64,000 nt of DNA from Haloplanus rubicundus (GTDB lineage: Archaea; Halobacteriota; Halobacteria; Halobacteriales; Haloferacaceae), in the NCBI RefSeq assembly GCF_003342675.1, contig NZ_CP031148.1, positions 2,666,001-2,730,000 on the forward strand, written 5' to 3'. A program made the position numbers and the translations under genes. Below are positions 1 to 9,965 of this stretch, one piece after another; position 1 is the first letter of the stretch; each line of letters opens with the position of its first letter. The notes below the pieces were generated by a model that saw nothing but the letters and a program-made list of their open reading frames with translations, did no database searches and was not told the origin of the DNA.

Positions 1-507
1 GCGACCGCCGAACTCTGTGCCGAACTCCCGGTCGACGCGGTGGTAGAGACGGACGCGTACGCGGGCGGTCGGCTGATCGACTACCCGCGGACGGTCGAGG
101 TGGAGTGTGGGCTGCAGTGGTCGGAGACGGCGGTGGCGAACGGCCGGGGGCTCGTGACGGCGTTTCTCGAAGCGACGGGCGTGTTGCCGTCGGAGGGGCA
201 GGGGAGCGACAACGTGCCCGTCTTTCGACTCACCAACCGGGTGCCGAAGGCGCCGGCCACGAACCACGAGGTGTTCGTGGACAACTTCGAACGCGTCGAA
301 CCGGGCGTCCCCTTCGCCTCGGCGGACGGCGAGGACCGCGTCGCGGAGGAGCCGTTCTACCCCATCCTGATGTCGGCGGACGGATACGAGGACGTCTTCG
401 GGTACGCGGGCGAGCGCGTGGGTCGGCTGGCGGACGTGGCGACCCGTGCGGACCGTGGTGTGTCGGCGACGGACGCTCGACAGGACGTTCCGGCGAACCA
501 CCGGTAA
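1..507 (+). CDS. Succinylglutamate desuccinylase/aspartoacylase-like protein, 5'-truncated by the window
   Basis: The reading frame is open from the first base and ends at TAA 505-507, so at least 168 C-terminal residues are present and the start lies outside the window. The stretch around residue 37 (VEVECGLQWSETAV) followed by a helix ending in a Gly-Val-Leu-Pro turn resembles the C-terminal part of AspA/AstE zinc carboxypeptidase-like hydrolases, in which a conserved glutamate lies in a VE(C/L)G context. The zinc-binding N-terminal half is outside the window, so catalytic competence cannot be judged. The last codons lie in a hairpin-arm relic (492-523) that also supplies the stop codon. 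It converges on the UPF0179 gene. The family call rests on one motif region; substrate unknown. Confidence 0.6.
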   Translation, partial: ATAELCAELPVDAVVETDAYAGGRLIDYPRTVEVECGLQWSETAVANGRGLVTAFLEATGVLPSEGQGSDNVPVFRLTNRVPKAPATNHEVFVDNFERVEPGVPFASADGEDRVAEEPFYPILMSADGYEDVFGYAGERVGRLADVATRADRGVSATDARQDVPANHR

Positions 508-523
508 ACAGTTACCGTATCAG
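492..523. repeat. Truncated copy of the stop-codon hairpin element
   Basis: Bases 492-506 are identical to the right inner arm of the complete hairpin at 33604-33688. They are followed, as in that copy, by a short ACAG-TTAC stretch and CCGTATCAG. The left arm is absent and about seven bases of the outer stem are missing. The relic supplies both the TAA stop of the plus-strand gene (505-507) and the TGA stop of the minus-strand UPF0179 gene (520-522). Confidence 0.55.
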
Positions 524-969
524 GACTCGCGTGGGGCGAATTCGACGAGCGTGAGATCCCGGTCTAGCATGCAGTAGTCGTGGGGCGGGTCGCCGAGCAC
601 CTCGTCGATGCGGTACTCGGCCTCGAAATCGGCGCCGTCGGGGACGCAGTAGGCGTGGCTGGGACAGTCGGTGTACGGACAGGCGCCGGCGAGTTTCGCC
701 TTGCTGCCGGCGTAGGCGACCTTGGAGGGGACGTTCGCGGGGATGGGGGCGGGTTCGACCTCGACGGCTCGGACGCCGCCGTCGTGGACGGCGCAGTCGA
801 GCGTCTGGGCGTTCTCGCGGACGTCGGTGATCCGGTACCGCGTTCCGGGAGAGAGGTCGAGACACTGGCTGCGGTACGGACAGCCATCGCACGCGCTGGA
901 TTCGCCGTGGAAGACGAACTCGCGGCCCACCTCGGCGAGGCGCGTCCCGATGAGCGTGACCTCGGACAT
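520..969 (-). CDS. UPF0179 family cysteine-rich protein
   Basis: A 149-residue protein with seven cysteines (27, 30, 36, 59, 97, 102, 108). They include CxxC-x5-C near the N-terminus and C-x4-C-x5-C further on, a pattern that suggests metal or Fe-S binding. It opens with MSEVTLIG. Length and opening match the archaeal UPF0179 family, whose function is unknown. The frame stays open upstream to 1212, but ATG 967-969 gives the family length and the upstream part is low-complexity Arg/Thr/Pro. It lies 25 bp downstream of the 995-1375 gene on the same strand and may be cotranscribed. The TGA stop lies in a hairpin relic. Confidence 0.8.
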   Translation of the reverse strand: MSEVTLIGTRLAEVGREFVFHGESSACDGCPYRSQCLDLSPGTRYRITDVRENAQTLDCAVHDGGVRAVEVEPAPIPANVPSKVAYAGSKAKLAGACPYTDCPSHAYCVPDGADFEAEYRIDEVLGDPPHDYCMLDRDLTLVEFAPRES

Positions 970-994
970 GCGAAGACGTTCTCGGTCCGGGAGG

Positions 995-1375
995 TTAAGC
1001 CTCGCGACCGACGAGTTCGTCGAGGCGGTCGAAGTAGTCCTCGCGAGGGACCTGATAGGCGCCGCGGTAGTCGACGTCGCCGGCGGCGAACGCGCGGGCC
1101 ACGTCGCGGGCGGCGTCGACGCCCGCCTCGCGGGTGTCGGCGGTCTCCCGCCGCGCCTCCACCTCCGGTTCGAGATACAGCGTGACCGTCCAGCCGTCGT
1201 CCGTTCGGGCACCGGGACGACGCCGGGGTGAGCCGGGCGAGAGATAGATGGTCGGCAGACAGGCGGCGGGGAACGCCTCGGTGTCGAAGACGTCCGGGCG
1301 ATAGGCCAGGATGACCCGGCCGCCGGGTTCCTCGTGCCAGACCGTCCACCCGTCGGGAAGGTCCGCGAAGCTCAT
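995..1375 (-). CDS. Small conserved haloarchaeal protein (DUF5820-like)
   Basis: A 126-residue soluble acidic protein beginning MSFADLPDGWTVW. The middle carries a beta-rich stretch (VILAYRPDVF, LPTIYLSPGS, WTVTLYLEPEVE) and the C-terminus is helical (DAARDVARAF, FDRLDELVGREA). I recall similar short haloarchaeal proteins grouped as DUF5820, but cannot verify this. No catalytic motif or membrane segment is visible. It is probably cotranscribed with the downstream UPF0179 gene. Function unknown. Confidence 0.7.
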   Translation of the reverse strand: MSFADLPDGWTVWHEEPGGRVILAYRPDVFDTEAFPAACLPTIYLSPGSPRRRPGARTDDGWTVTLYLEPEVEARRETADTREAGVDAARDVARAFAAGDVDYRGAYQVPREDYFDRLDELVGREA

Positions 1376-1747
1376 GTCCCGCCTTCGTCCCGGGACCCTA
1401 TAATCTCCCCGTCACGCGGCGACACCGACTAACCGTTCGTCTTCGTTCCGATCACGGACGTATCAGCGCCGGACCGGCCCGAAACGGGACGCGTCGTCCG
1501 AATGCGTCGGTGACGGTAGGGAACACCTACCGCCCAGATGTGGAAAAGAGTTATGTATATTGAATACTGACACTGTTTATAGTCTCGGTTACCAGCGGAC
1601 CGAGTACCCTCGTCGGACACCCCGCCGCCCTCGCCGCTCCAGACGACGACCATCCCGTGGTCGGCGCCGAATCGTGGTGCGTGTTACCACGGCTTACGGC
1701 GGCGGCGTAGCCGACGACGCGCTCGGGTCCGAGACACCGATGAGACA
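1376..1747. other. Intergenic region carrying the prkA-operon promoter
   Basis: 372 bases without a convincing gene. Short ORFs here are Arg-rich shadows. A/T-rich patches at about 1549-1562 (TTATGTATATT) and 1573-1580 (GTTTATAG) are the best TATA candidates for the downstream operon. They would leave a 5' leader of about 150 nt, unusually long for a haloarchaeon. Confidence 0.4.
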
Positions 1748-3814
1748 ATGACGAAGGAAACCCTCGAAGACCTCAGCCAGCATTACAAGGAATCGGTTCC
1801 GGCGGACCTCCGCGAAGCGAAGGCGTTCGACTGGTATCTGGACGAGGTGTACGACGATCCGCGGATCGCCCGAAACGCCCACCAGCGCGTCGCCGACATG
1901 TTCGACTACTACGGGACGGAGTACGACGAAGATGCCGGCGTCGTCGAGTACCTCATGGCCTCGGAGGACCCCTTACACGACGGGGAGAACACCTTCTACG
2001 GCCGCGAGGTTCACGAGTCGATCCACGAGTTCGTCAACAAGGTGAAAAGCGGCGCCCGGGGACTCGGGCCGGAGAAACGGATCAAACTCCTGCTCGGCCC
2101 CGTCGGCTCCGGGAAGTCACACTTCGACTGGATGGTCCGACGGTACTTCGAGGACTACACCATGCACGACGAGGGGCGGATGTACACCTTCCGGTGGACC
2201 AACCTCTGTGACATCGTCCGCGACCAGGACCCCGCGGACGACACGGTGGTCTCGCCGATGAATCAGGACCCCCTCGTCCTCCTCCCGCAGGAACAGCGCG
2301 ACCGGGTGCTGGAGCGGCTGAACGCCGAGCTCGACGCGCCCTACACGATTCGCAGCGAGCAGTCGCTCGACCCCGCCAGCGAGTTCTACATGGACCGCCT
2401 GCTGGCCCACTACGACGACGACCTGAAGGCCGTTCTCGACAACCACGTCGAGATCGTCCGCCTCGTCGCGAGCGAGAACAAGCGCCAGTGCATCGAGACG
2501 TTCGAGCCGAAAGACAAGAAAAATCAGGACGAGACCGAACTGACGGGCGACGTCAACTACTCGAAAATCGCCATCTACGGCGAGAGCGATCCGAGAGCGT
2601 TCGACTACTCCGGCGCCTTCTGTAACGCCAACCGCGGCCTGTTCAGCGGGGAGGAGTTGCTGAAGCTCCAGCGGGAGTTCCTCTACGACTTCCTGCACGC
2701 CTCACAGGAGCAGACGATCAAGCCGAAGAACAACCCCCGCATCGACATCGACCAAGTGATCGTCGGCCGCACCAACATGCCCGAGTACCGGGACAAGAAG
2801 GGCGACGAGAAGATGGAGGCGTTCAACGACCGGACCAAACGCATCGACTTCCCGTACGTCCTCGAGTACAGCGAGGAGGCCGAAATCTACCGGAAGATGC
2901 TCCGGAACGCGGACGTCCCGGACATGCACATCGAACCCCACGCCATGGAGATGGCGGGGCTGTTCGGCGTCCTCACCCGCATCACGGAGCCGGACGGCGA
3001 GAACGTCACGCTCGTTCAGAAAGCCAAGTCCTACAACGGCGAAATCGACGAGGCCGACGACGTGGACGTGAAGAAGTTGCGCGAGGAGGGTGAACGAAAC
3101 GCCGACATCGCGGAGGGGATGGACGGCGTCTCCGCGCGGTTCATCGGCGACGAAATCGCCGAAGCCATCATGGACGCCACCCACCGCGGCCGGGGGTATC
3201 TCTCCCCGCTCTCGGTGTTCACCCACTTCGAGCGCAACCTCGAGAACCACGGCTCCATCCCGGAGGAGAACATCGAGCGCTACCACCGCTATCTCGAACT
3301 CGTGCGCGAGGAGTACAAGGAACGCGCCATCGAGGACGTGCGCCACGCGCTGGCCTACGACGTGGACGAAATCCAGCGCCAGGGCGAGAAGTACATGGAT
3401 CACGTGATGGCGTACATCGACGACGCCACCGTGACCGACGAACTCACCGGGCGGGAACAGGAGCCCGACGAGACGTTCCTGCGCTCCGTCGAGGAGAAGT
3501 TGGAGATTCCGAGCGACCGGAAAGACGACTTCCGACAGGAGGTGTCGAACTGGGTCAGCCGCCGCGCCCGCGAGGGCGAAGGGTTCGATCCGCAGGACAA
3601 CGACCGCCTGCGCCGGGCGCTGGAGCGCAAACTCTGGGAGGACAAGAAACACAACATCAACTTCTCCGCGTTGGTGTCGGCGAACGAACTCGACGACGAC
3701 GAGCGGAGCGCGTGGGTCGACGCGCTGATCGAACAGGGCTACTCCCGCGAGGGCGCCCAGGAAGTACTGGAGTTCGCCGGCGCGGAGGTCGCCAAGAGCG
3801 AACTGGAAGGCTAG
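1748..3814 (+). CDS. prkA: PrkA family serine protein kinase (AAA+ domain plus kinase-like C-terminus)
   Basis: A 688-residue protein of the PrkA/YeaG family, cytoplasmic AAA+ proteins first described as serine kinases and linked to stress and starvation signalling. The Walker A motif GPVGSGKS is at residues 117-124 and follows a family-typical FYGRE(V/I) region. A central ANRGLFSGEELLKL block aligns with the PrkA ANxG(L/M) Walker-B-region motif, and a later TNMPEYRDKKG...AFNDR stretch matches the sensor/arginine-finger region. The C-terminal third is charged and helical, as in the PrkA kinase domain. Length is close to bacterial PrkA (about 640-690). It is the first gene of a four-gene operon, one base from the next ORF. 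In E. coli the equivalent set is yeaG-yeaH-ycgB. Kinase activity is inferred from the family. Confidence 0.92.
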   Translation: MTKETLEDLSQHYKESVPADLREAKAFDWYLDEVYDDPRIARNAHQRVADMFDYYGTEYDEDAGVVEYLMASEDPLHDGENTFYGREVHESIHEFVNKVKSGARGLGPEKRIKLLLGPVGSGKSHFDWMVRRYFEDYTMHDEGRMYTFRWTNLCDIVRDQDPADDTVVSPMNQDPLVLLPQEQRDRVLERLNAELDAPYTIRSEQSLDPASEFYMDRLLAHYDDDLKAVLDNHVEIVRLVASENKRQCIETFEPKDKKNQDETELTGDVNYSKIAIYGESDPRAFDYSGAFCNANRGLFSGEELLKLQREFLYDFLHASQEQTIKPKNNPRIDIDQVIVGRTNMPEYRDKKGDEKMEAFNDRTKRIDFPYVLEYSEEAEIYRKMLRNADVPDMHIEPHAMEMAGLFGVLTRITEPDGENVTLVQKAKSYNGEIDEADDVDVKKLREEGERNADIAEGMDGVSARFIGDEIAEAIMDATHRGRGYLSPLSVFTHFERNLENHGSIPEENIERYHRYLELVREEYKERAIEDVRHALAYDVDEIQRQGEKYMDHVMAYIDDATVTDELTGREQEPDETFLRSVEEKLEIPSDRKDDFRQEVSNWVSRRAREGEGFDPQDNDRLRRALERKLWEDKKHNINFSALVSANELDDDERSAWVDALIEQGYSREGAQEVLEFAGAEVAKSELEG

Positions 3815-3815
3815 G

Positions 3816-6071
3816 ATGACGAACGACTACATCCGCGCCGGCGACGAGGAGCTCTCCGGCGCGTACGAGGAGCCGATGAGCCTCGAGGCGTACGTCGAGC
3901 GGGCGCTCTCCCGCCCCTCCATCGCCTCCCACGCCCCGAAGTATCTGCTCGAAGCCATCGAGTCGATGGGGACGCGAACCGTCATCGAGGAGGGCGAAGA
4001 GCGCGAGCGCTACCGCTTCTTCGACGACCCCGCTAACGACGGCGAACACGCCATCCTCGGCAACACGGCGGTGTTGAACGGCTTCGTCGACGACCTCCGG
4101 ACCATCGCGGCGGACCGGGGCAAACGCGAGAAGATCATCTGGTTCGACGGCCCGACGGCAACGGGGAAATCGGAGCTCAAGCGCTGTCTCATCAACGGGC
4201 TCCGCGAATACTCGAAGACCGACGCGGGGCGGCGCTACACGGTGGAGTGGAACGTCGCCAGCGCCACCGAGGACCGCGGCCTGAGCTACGGCGACGAAAT
4301 CGACCGCGAGGACGACTGGTACGAGAGCCCCGTCCAGTCCCACCCGCTCTCCGTGTTCCCCGAGGGTGTCCGGTCGACCATCCTCGCGGACCTCAACGAG
4401 GGGGGACACGTCCCGATCCGCGTCGAGGCCGGCCTCGACCCCTTCTGCCGCGAGGCCTACGACGTGCTCGAGGAGCGCTACCGGCGGGCCGGGGGGACCA
4501 ATCTGTTCTCCTCGATCACCGACCCGCGCCACCTCCGGGTCAAAAACTACGTCGTCGACGTGGGGAGAGGCATCGGCGTCCTCCACTCGGAGGACGACGG
4601 CTCGCCCAAGGAGCGACTGGTCGGGTCGTGGATGCCGGGGATGCTCCGCGAACTCGACTCGCGGGGCCGAAAGAACCCGCAGGCGTTCTCCTACGACGGC
4701 GTGCTCTCGCAGGGCAACGGCCTGTTGACGATCGTCGAGGACGCCTCCCAGCACGCCGACCTGCTCCGCAAACTCCTGAACGTGCCCGACGAGGGGCGCG
4801 TCAAACTGGACAAGGGCATCGGGATGGATATCGATACGCAGCTCCTGATCATCTCGAACCCCGATCTGGACGTGGAGCTCGACCAGTACGCGGACCGCAA
4901 CGGACGGGACCCGCTGAAGGCGCTGAAGCGCCGCCTCGACAAACACGAGTTCGGCTACCTGACCAACCTCTCCTTAGAGGCGGAGCTGATCCGCCGCGAA
5001 CTGACGAGCGAGACGGCCGTCTGGGAGGCCGAGGGCTACGCCGACCTCGAAGCGCGGGTCCGAGAGGGGCTGACACTGTCGATGCGTGACGGCCGCGGCG
5101 GCGCCGTCGAGCGCGAACTCGCACCCCACACCGTCGAGGCGGCGGCGCTCTACAGCGTCGTCACCCGGCTCGACGGCGAGGACACGCCCGGCAGCCGTGG
5201 CCTCGTCGACAAGGCGCTCCTGTTCGATCAGGGCTACCTGCAGGAGGGCGACGAGCGCATCGACGCCGACGAGTTCGAGTTCGACGGCGACGACGGCAGC
5301 CACGGGATTCCCGTCACCTACACGCGCGACGTGATCGCCGACCTGCTCCAGACCGACGCCGACCGCCAGCATCCCGACCTGCCGGTCGAACGGGTCGTCA
5401 TGCCCGACGACGTGCTGGACGCGATGGCCGGGGGGCTGTCGGACGCCCCCGTCTTCTCCCGTGCCGAGGCCGCGGAGTACGAGAACCGCCTCGCGGTCGT
5501 CAAGAGCCACGTCTACGACCGACAGGAGGCGGACGTGCTCGACGCGCTCCTGGCCGAGAAGGGCGTCGACGAGGACACCGTCGCGGAGTACGTCGAACAC
5601 GTCTTCGCGTGGGCGAACGAGGATCAGGTCGACACCGACCGCGGTCCGGTCGACCCCGATCCGCTCCTGATGAAGGTGTTCGAGACGGAGCATCTGGGGC
5701 GGTTCGGCGAGGACGCCTACGCCGGGGCGGAGCCGGCCGACCGTGTCGAGGAGTTCCGCCGCGAGAAGGTCATCACGGCCATCAACCGCTACGCGTGGGA
5801 GAACCGCGACGAGGACTTCGCCATCGAGAACGTCGACGTGAGCGAGATTCCGGTCATCCGCGCGGTCCTCGACGCCCACGACTGGAGCGACGTGAAGCGG
5901 CTGTTCGAGGGGTTCGATCCGACACAGTGGACGGACCCGCCCTCGGATACGGAGACCGAGCGGTGTAAAGAGCGGACGATAGCGCACCTGCAGACGCAGG
6001 GCTACTCCCCGGCGTCGGCCGAACTGACCAGCCGCAAGGTGATGCGGGAGGTGAGCTACCGATGGGACTGA
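3816..6071 (+). CDS. Second, divergent PrkA-like AAA+ protein
   Basis: A 751-residue PrkA paralogue starting one base after the first prkA stop. Walker A is GPTATGKS at residues 112-119. The canonical ANxGL block is replaced by a [12 protein letters not shown] stretch, while the sensor-1-like asparagine ([10 protein letters not shown]) and an [14 protein letters not shown] region remain. The C-terminal half is longer than in the first copy and highly acidic. The two copies are clearly unequal, so they may form a hetero-oligomer or divide ATPase and kinase roles (inference). It overlaps the YeaH-like gene by 10 bp, consistent with translational coupling. Confidence 0.88.
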   Translation: MTNDYIRAGDEELSGAYEEPMSLEAYVERALSRPSIASHAPKYLLEAIESMGTRTVIEEGEERERYRFFDDPANDGEHAILGNTAVLNGFVDDLRTIAADRGKREKIIWFDGPTATGKSELKRCLINGLREYSKTDAGRRYTVEWNVASATEDRGLSYGDEIDREDDWYESPVQSHPLSVFPEGVRSTILADLNEGGHVPIRVEAGLDPFCREAYDVLEERYRRAGGTNLFSSITDPRHLRVKNYVVDVGRGIGVLHSEDDGSPKERLVGSWMPGMLRELDSRGRKNPQAFSYDGVLSQGNGLLTIVEDASQHADLLRKLLNVPDEGRVKLDKGIGMDIDTQLLIISNPDLDVELDQYADRNGRDPLKALKRRLDKHEFGYLTNLSLEAELIRRELTSETAVWEAEGYADLEARVREGLTLSMRDGRGGAVERELAPHTVEAAALYSVVTRLDGEDTPGSRGLVDKALLFDQGYLQEGDERIDADEFEFDGDDGSHGIPVTYTRDVIADLLQTDADRQHPDLPVERVVMPDDVLDAMAGGLSDAPVFSRAEAAEYENRLAVVKSHVYDRQEADVLDALLAEKGVDEDTVAEYVEHVFAWANEDQVDTDRGPVDPDPLLMKVFETEHLGRFGEDAYAGAEPADRVEEFRREKVITAINRYAWENRDEDFAIENVDVSEIPVIRAVLDAHDWSDVKRLFEGFDPTQWTDPPSDTETERCKERTIAHLQTQGYSPASAELTSRKVMREVSYRWD

Positions 6072-7387
6072 GAGAGGATCTGGATCGATTCCGTGAAGTC
6101 GGCGAGCGACGCCGCGAGGACCTGAAGGAGTTCATCCGCTACGGCGACCTGGGCGGGAGCGACCCGGACAGCATCAAGGTGCCGATCAAGGTGGTGGACC
6201 TGCCGGAGTTCGCCTACGACCCGCGTGACCGCGGCGGCGTCGGGCAGGGACAGGGCGGCACGCCCGACGTGGGGCAGCCGGTCGGCCAGCCCCAGCCAGG
6301 AGACGACGGCGACGAGGACGGCGAAGACGGCGAACCCGGCGACGAGGCCGGCGAGCACGAGTACTACGAGATGGACCCCGAGGAGTTCGCGGAGGAACTC
6401 GACGAGGAACTCGGTCTCGACCTGGAGCCGAAGGGGAAGGAAGTCGTCGAGGAGGTCGAAGGCGACTTCACCGAACTCACCCGCGCCGGCCCGAACAGCA
6501 CGCTCGACTTCGAGCGCCTGTTCAAGCAGGGCCTGAAGCGCAAGCTTGCGATGGATTTCGACGAGGAGTTCGTCCGCGAGGCGATGCGCGTCGCGGACGC
6601 GACGCCGGACGACGTGTTCCGCTGGTGTCGCGGGGAGCACATCCTCGTCTCCCGGGTCTGGATCGAGGACCAGTGGGACGAGATTCCCGACGACGAGCGC
6701 GGCCGCTGGGCGAGCTTCGAGGAGATGGCCGAGAACGTCGAGCGGACGACGACGCTCGAACGCATCCGTCGCGAGGGGCTTCGCGAGGTGCCCCTCCGCC
6801 GCGAGGACGAGCGCTACCGTCATCCCGAGGTGATCGAGAAGACGGAGAAAAACGTCGTCGTCGTGAACATCCGGGACGTCTCCGGCAGCATGCGCGAGCA
6901 GAAGCGCGAACTCGTCGAGCGAACCTTTACCCCGCTCGACTGGTATCTCACCGGCAAGTACGACCGCGCGGAGTTCGTCTACATCGCCCACGACGCGGAG
7001 GCGTGGGAGGTGGAACGCGGGGACTTCTTCGGCATCCGCTCGGGCGGTGGCACCCGCATCTCCTCGGCGTACGAACTCGCCGCGGAGATTCTGGAGGAGC
7101 GGTATCCGTGGAGCGAGTGGAACCGCTACGTCTTCGCCGCGGGCGATTCGGAGAACTCGAGCAACGACACCCGCGAGAACGTGGTGCCGCTGATGCGGGA
7201 GATTCCGGCGAACCTCCACGCCTACGTGGAGACCCAGCCGGGCGGGACGGCGATCAACGCCACCCACGCCGAGGAGGTGGAACGGGCGTTCGACGAGGGA
7301 GAGGGCGTCGTCGTCGCCTACGTCTCCGATCCGGCGGACGTGACCGACGCCATCTACGAAATCTTGAGCACGGAGGACGAATCATGA
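6062..7387 (+). CDS. YeaH/YhbH family (DUF444) protein with VWA-like domain
   Basis: A 441-residue protein of the DUF444 family, the partner of PrkA in bacteria. An acidic, Gly/Asp/Glu-rich low-complexity linker occupies about residues 60-105. The C-terminal half carries a von Willebrand A-like fold with a MIDAS-type DVSGSM motif, an [13 protein letters not shown] strand, an [14 protein letters not shown] segment, and a later [13 protein letters not shown] block. These are the diagnostic DUF444 blocks. The protein probably works as a metal-dependent adaptor or substrate of PrkA; no enzyme activity is established. It overlaps the upstream PrkA-like gene by 10 bp and the SpoVR gene by 4 bp (ATGA). 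Confidence 0.9.
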   Translation: MGLREDLDRFREVGERRREDLKEFIRYGDLGGSDPDSIKVPIKVVDLPEFAYDPRDRGGVGQGQGGTPDVGQPVGQPQPGDDGDEDGEDGEPGDEAGEHEYYEMDPEEFAEELDEELGLDLEPKGKEVVEEVEGDFTELTRAGPNSTLDFERLFKQGLKRKLAMDFDEEFVREAMRVADATPDDVFRWCRGEHILVSRVWIEDQWDEIPDDERGRWASFEEMAENVERTTTLERIRREGLREVPLRREDERYRHPEVIEKTEKNVVVVNIRDVSGSMREQKRELVERTFTPLDWYLTGKYDRAEFVYIAHDAEAWEVERGDFFGIRSGGGTRISSAYELAAEILEERYPWSEWNRYVFAAGDSENSSNDTRENVVPLMREIPANLHAYVETQPGGTAINATHAEEVERAFDEGEGVVVAYVSDPADVTDAIYEILSTEDES

Positions 7388-9390
7388 GAGACGACCGTAT
7401 CGACGCACGGCGGGAAGCGACGCGCCTCACCGAACCGGTCGAGGAGGCGGCGGCGTTGGCGAGAAAGCTGGGGCTCGACCCCTACCCGGTCAACTACTGG
7501 ATCGTCGACCACGACGAGATGAACGAACTCATCGCCTACGGCGGGTTCCAGCGGCGCTACCCACACTGGCGGTGGGGGATGGCCTACGACCGCCAGCGCA
7601 AACAGGACCAGTTCGGCATGGGGAAGGCGTTCGAAATCGTCAACAACGACAACCCTTCCCACGCCTTCTTACAGGAGTCCAACTCGCTGGCCGACCAGAA
7701 GGCCGTCATCACCCACGTCGAGGCCCACGCGGACTTCTTCGCCAACAACGAGTGGTTCGGTCTCTTCGGCGACGGGGAGGGCGACGACCGCTCCGACCTG
7801 GACGCCGCAGCCATGCTCGAACGCCACGCCGAGACGATCAAGGGGTACGTCGAGGACCCCGACATCGACCGCGAGGACGTAGAGCGGTTCATCGACGCCG
7901 TCCTCTGTCTGGAGGACACCATCGATCAACACCGCGCGTTCGCCCGCGCAGGCGAGCGTCGCGAACGCGACGCCCCCGCGGACCTCCGCGAGCAACTGGA
8001 CGAACTCGACGTGTCCGAGGACGTGCGCCGCCACGCCTTCGACGAGGAGTGGCTGGACGAACTCGCCGAAGCGGAGCAGGCGAAAGCACGACTGGAGGAC
8101 CCCCACAACGACGTACTCGCCTTCCTCATGGAACACGGCCGGCAGTACGACGAGGAGTCGAGCAAGGCCGTCGAGTTCGAGCCGTGGCAGAAGGACGTGC
8201 TCGAAATCCTGCGTACCGAGGCCTACTACTTCGCCGGCCAGAAGATGACGAAGGTGCTCAACGAGGGGTGGGCGAGCTACTGGGAGTCGCTGATGATGGG
8301 CGACGAGAACTTCGCCGACGACGACGAGTTCGTCACCTACGCCGATCACATGGCCCGCGTCCTCGGCTCGCCCGGCCTCAACCCGTACAAACTCGGGATG
8401 GAGCTGTGGCAACACGTCGAGAACGTCACCAACCGCCGCGAAGTGGCCGACAAACTGCTCCGGGTGGAGGGGATCACCTGGCGGAACTTCCACGACGTGG
8501 TCGATTTCGACGAGGTGGCCGACCTGCTGGCCCCGGACCCAGCCATCGCGTCGATCACCGCCGAGACGCTCGCCGACCTCGATCCCGACGATCCGCGGGT
8601 CGACGCCGAGGCGCTCGCGGCGGCGCGTGACGGCGAAATAGACGTGGACCGCTACCCGTGGAAGGTGCTCACCACCGAGGGGCTGGCGGAGCGACACTTC
8701 TCGCTCTGTAAACCCCAGAACCGCGGCTTCCTCGGTCGCATCCGACGGTCGGAACTCGAACGGCTGGCGCGGTACATGTTCGACGACGCGAAGTACGACT
8801 CGGTCGCCGACGCCGTCGCCGACGTGGACTACGGCGCGGGCTGGCGGCGGATGCGCGAACTCCGGGAGAGCCACAACGACGTGACGTTCATCGACGCCTT
8901 CCTCTCCGAGGAGTTCGTGACCGAGAACAACTACTTCACCTACGAGTTCTCGCAGGCGACCGGCGACTTCCGGGTGGCCTCGGACGCGGCCGCCGACGTG
9001 AAAAAGAAGCTCCTGCTCCAGTTCACCAACTTCGGGAAGCCGACGGTCGCCGTCTACGACGGCAACTTCGGCAACCGCAGCGAACTCCTGCTGGGCCACC
9101 AGTACAACGGCATCAGCCTCGACGTCGAGCAGGCAAAGCGGGTGCTCGAACGCACCTACGACCTCTGGGGGCGGCCGGTCAACCTCATGACGGTCGTCAA
9201 GGAGTACGACGAACACGAGTTGGAGATCGCCAGACGGCGGAACCGCGAGCCGACGCCGACGGAGGTCGGCAAGCGCATCCGCTACGACGGGGAGCGCTTC
9301 GAGACCCACGACCTCGAATCCGACCTCGAGGAGCGAATCGCCGCCAACGACATCGACTACGACACGAAACCCGACGACTGGCTGACCTAG
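7384..9390 (+). CDS. spoVR: SpoVR family protein
   Basis: A 668-residue protein of the SpoVR/YcgB family. Family blocks visible are [14 protein letters not shown] near the N-terminus, [39 protein letters not shown], and the central [22 protein letters not shown]. Conserved histidines and glutamates suggest a metal-binding helical protein, but its biochemical role is unknown. In bacteria SpoVR affects spore cortex formation and YcgB is induced in stationary phase. The start ATG (7384) overlaps the yeaH-like stop as ATGA. The frame is open further upstream (to 6625), but that extension is a shadow of the yeaH-like gene. Its TAG stop is shared in a CTAG with the convergent downstream gene. Confidence 0.93.
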   Translation: MRDDRIDARREATRLTEPVEEAAALARKLGLDPYPVNYWIVDHDEMNELIAYGGFQRRYPHWRWGMAYDRQRKQDQFGMGKAFEIVNNDNPSHAFLQESNSLADQKAVITHVEAHADFFANNEWFGLFGDGEGDDRSDLDAAAMLERHAETIKGYVEDPDIDREDVERFIDAVLCLEDTIDQHRAFARAGERRERDAPADLREQLDELDVSEDVRRHAFDEEWLDELAEAEQAKARLEDPHNDVLAFLMEHGRQYDEESSKAVEFEPWQKDVLEILRTEAYYFAGQKMTKVLNEGWASYWESLMMGDENFADDDEFVTYADHMARVLGSPGLNPYKLGMELWQHVENVTNRREVADKLLRVEGITWRNFHDVVDFDEVADLLAPDPAIASITAETLADLDPDDPRVDAEALAAARDGEIDVDRYPWKVLTTEGLAERHFSLCKPQNRGFLGRIRRSELERLARYMFDDAKYDSVADAVADVDYGAGWRRMRELRESHNDVTFIDAFLSEEFVTENNYFTYEFSQATGDFRVASDAAADVKKKLLLQFTNFGKPTVAVYDGNFGNRSELLLGHQYNGISLDVEQAKRVLERTYDLWGRPVNLMTVVKEYDEHELEIARRRNREPTPTEVGKRIRYDGERFETHDLESDLEERIAANDIDYDTKPDDWLT

Positions 9391-9965
9391 TCGTCGGGTC
9401 CCTCGATCGGCGCGTCGTCGCCGCCGATGTGGTTCCGACGGGCGCGGCGCGAGTGGATGCCCGCGAAGAGCGCGAACAGCCCGACGACCCCACCCGCGAG
9501 CAACAGATCCGGGAGCGCGGTGAACGGATACACGCCGAGCCACGCCGCGACGACGAACAGCGACGCGACGGCCGACAGCCCGAGATAGAAGTCACACCAG
9601 GGGATGTCGTGTTCGCCGACCAGTTCGAGATAGACGTCGAGATCGGTCGCCCGATCCGCGAGCGTGATCGTCCCCTCCGACCGGTCGTAGTCGACGATGC
9701 CCGCCTCGTCGAGTTTCGGAAGATGCGTCTGGTGAAGCGAGGTGTAGACTCGTTTGCGCTGTTTGTAGTCCAGATCCGCCACCTCGACGTCGTTTTCCCA
9801 CGCGGCGATCCGTTCGGCGAGGTCCCGCAGGGAGACCGGTCCCGGATTTCGGTTGAGGTAGTAGAGGACACATCGCCGACGCTGGTTGCTCAGCATCGAG
9901 AATATCGTGTCTTTCGACAGCCGCCCTCGGGAACGACCGTGGGGTGATGATTGGTTGGACGACAT
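9387..9965 (-). CDS. Winged-helix (DUF7344-like) regulator with two membrane segments
   Basis: A 192-residue protein. Residues about 17-90 contain SKDTIFSMLSNQRRRCVLYYL followed by VSLRDLAERIA and a YTSLHQTHLPKLDEAGIVDYD segment. This is the winged-helix pattern common in haloarchaeal ArsR/DUF7344-type regulators. A PIPW-less linker leads to two hydrophobic segments (about residues 134-150 and 154-170) and a basic, acidic-ended tail, so the DNA-binding head is probably tethered to the membrane. Target genes are unknown. It converges on spoVR with a 4-base overlap, CTAG providing both stops, and its promoter faces the repeat-rich tRNA-Glu region. Confidence 0.75.
   Translation of the reverse strand: MSSNQSSPHGRSRGRLSKDTIFSMLSNQRRRCVLYYLNRNPGPVSLRDLAERIAAWENDVEVADLDYKQRKRVYTSLHQTHLPKLDEAGIVDYDRSEGTITLADRATDLDVYLELVGEHDIPWCDFYLGLSAVASLFVVAAWLGVYPFTALPDLLLAGGVVGLFALFAGIHSRRARRNHIGGDDAPIEGPDD

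Noticed and set aside
520-1212. A 230-residue UPF0179 protein
   Set aside because: The upstream 81 codons overlap the 995-1375 gene and are low-complexity; ATG 967-969 gives the family start MSEVTLIG.
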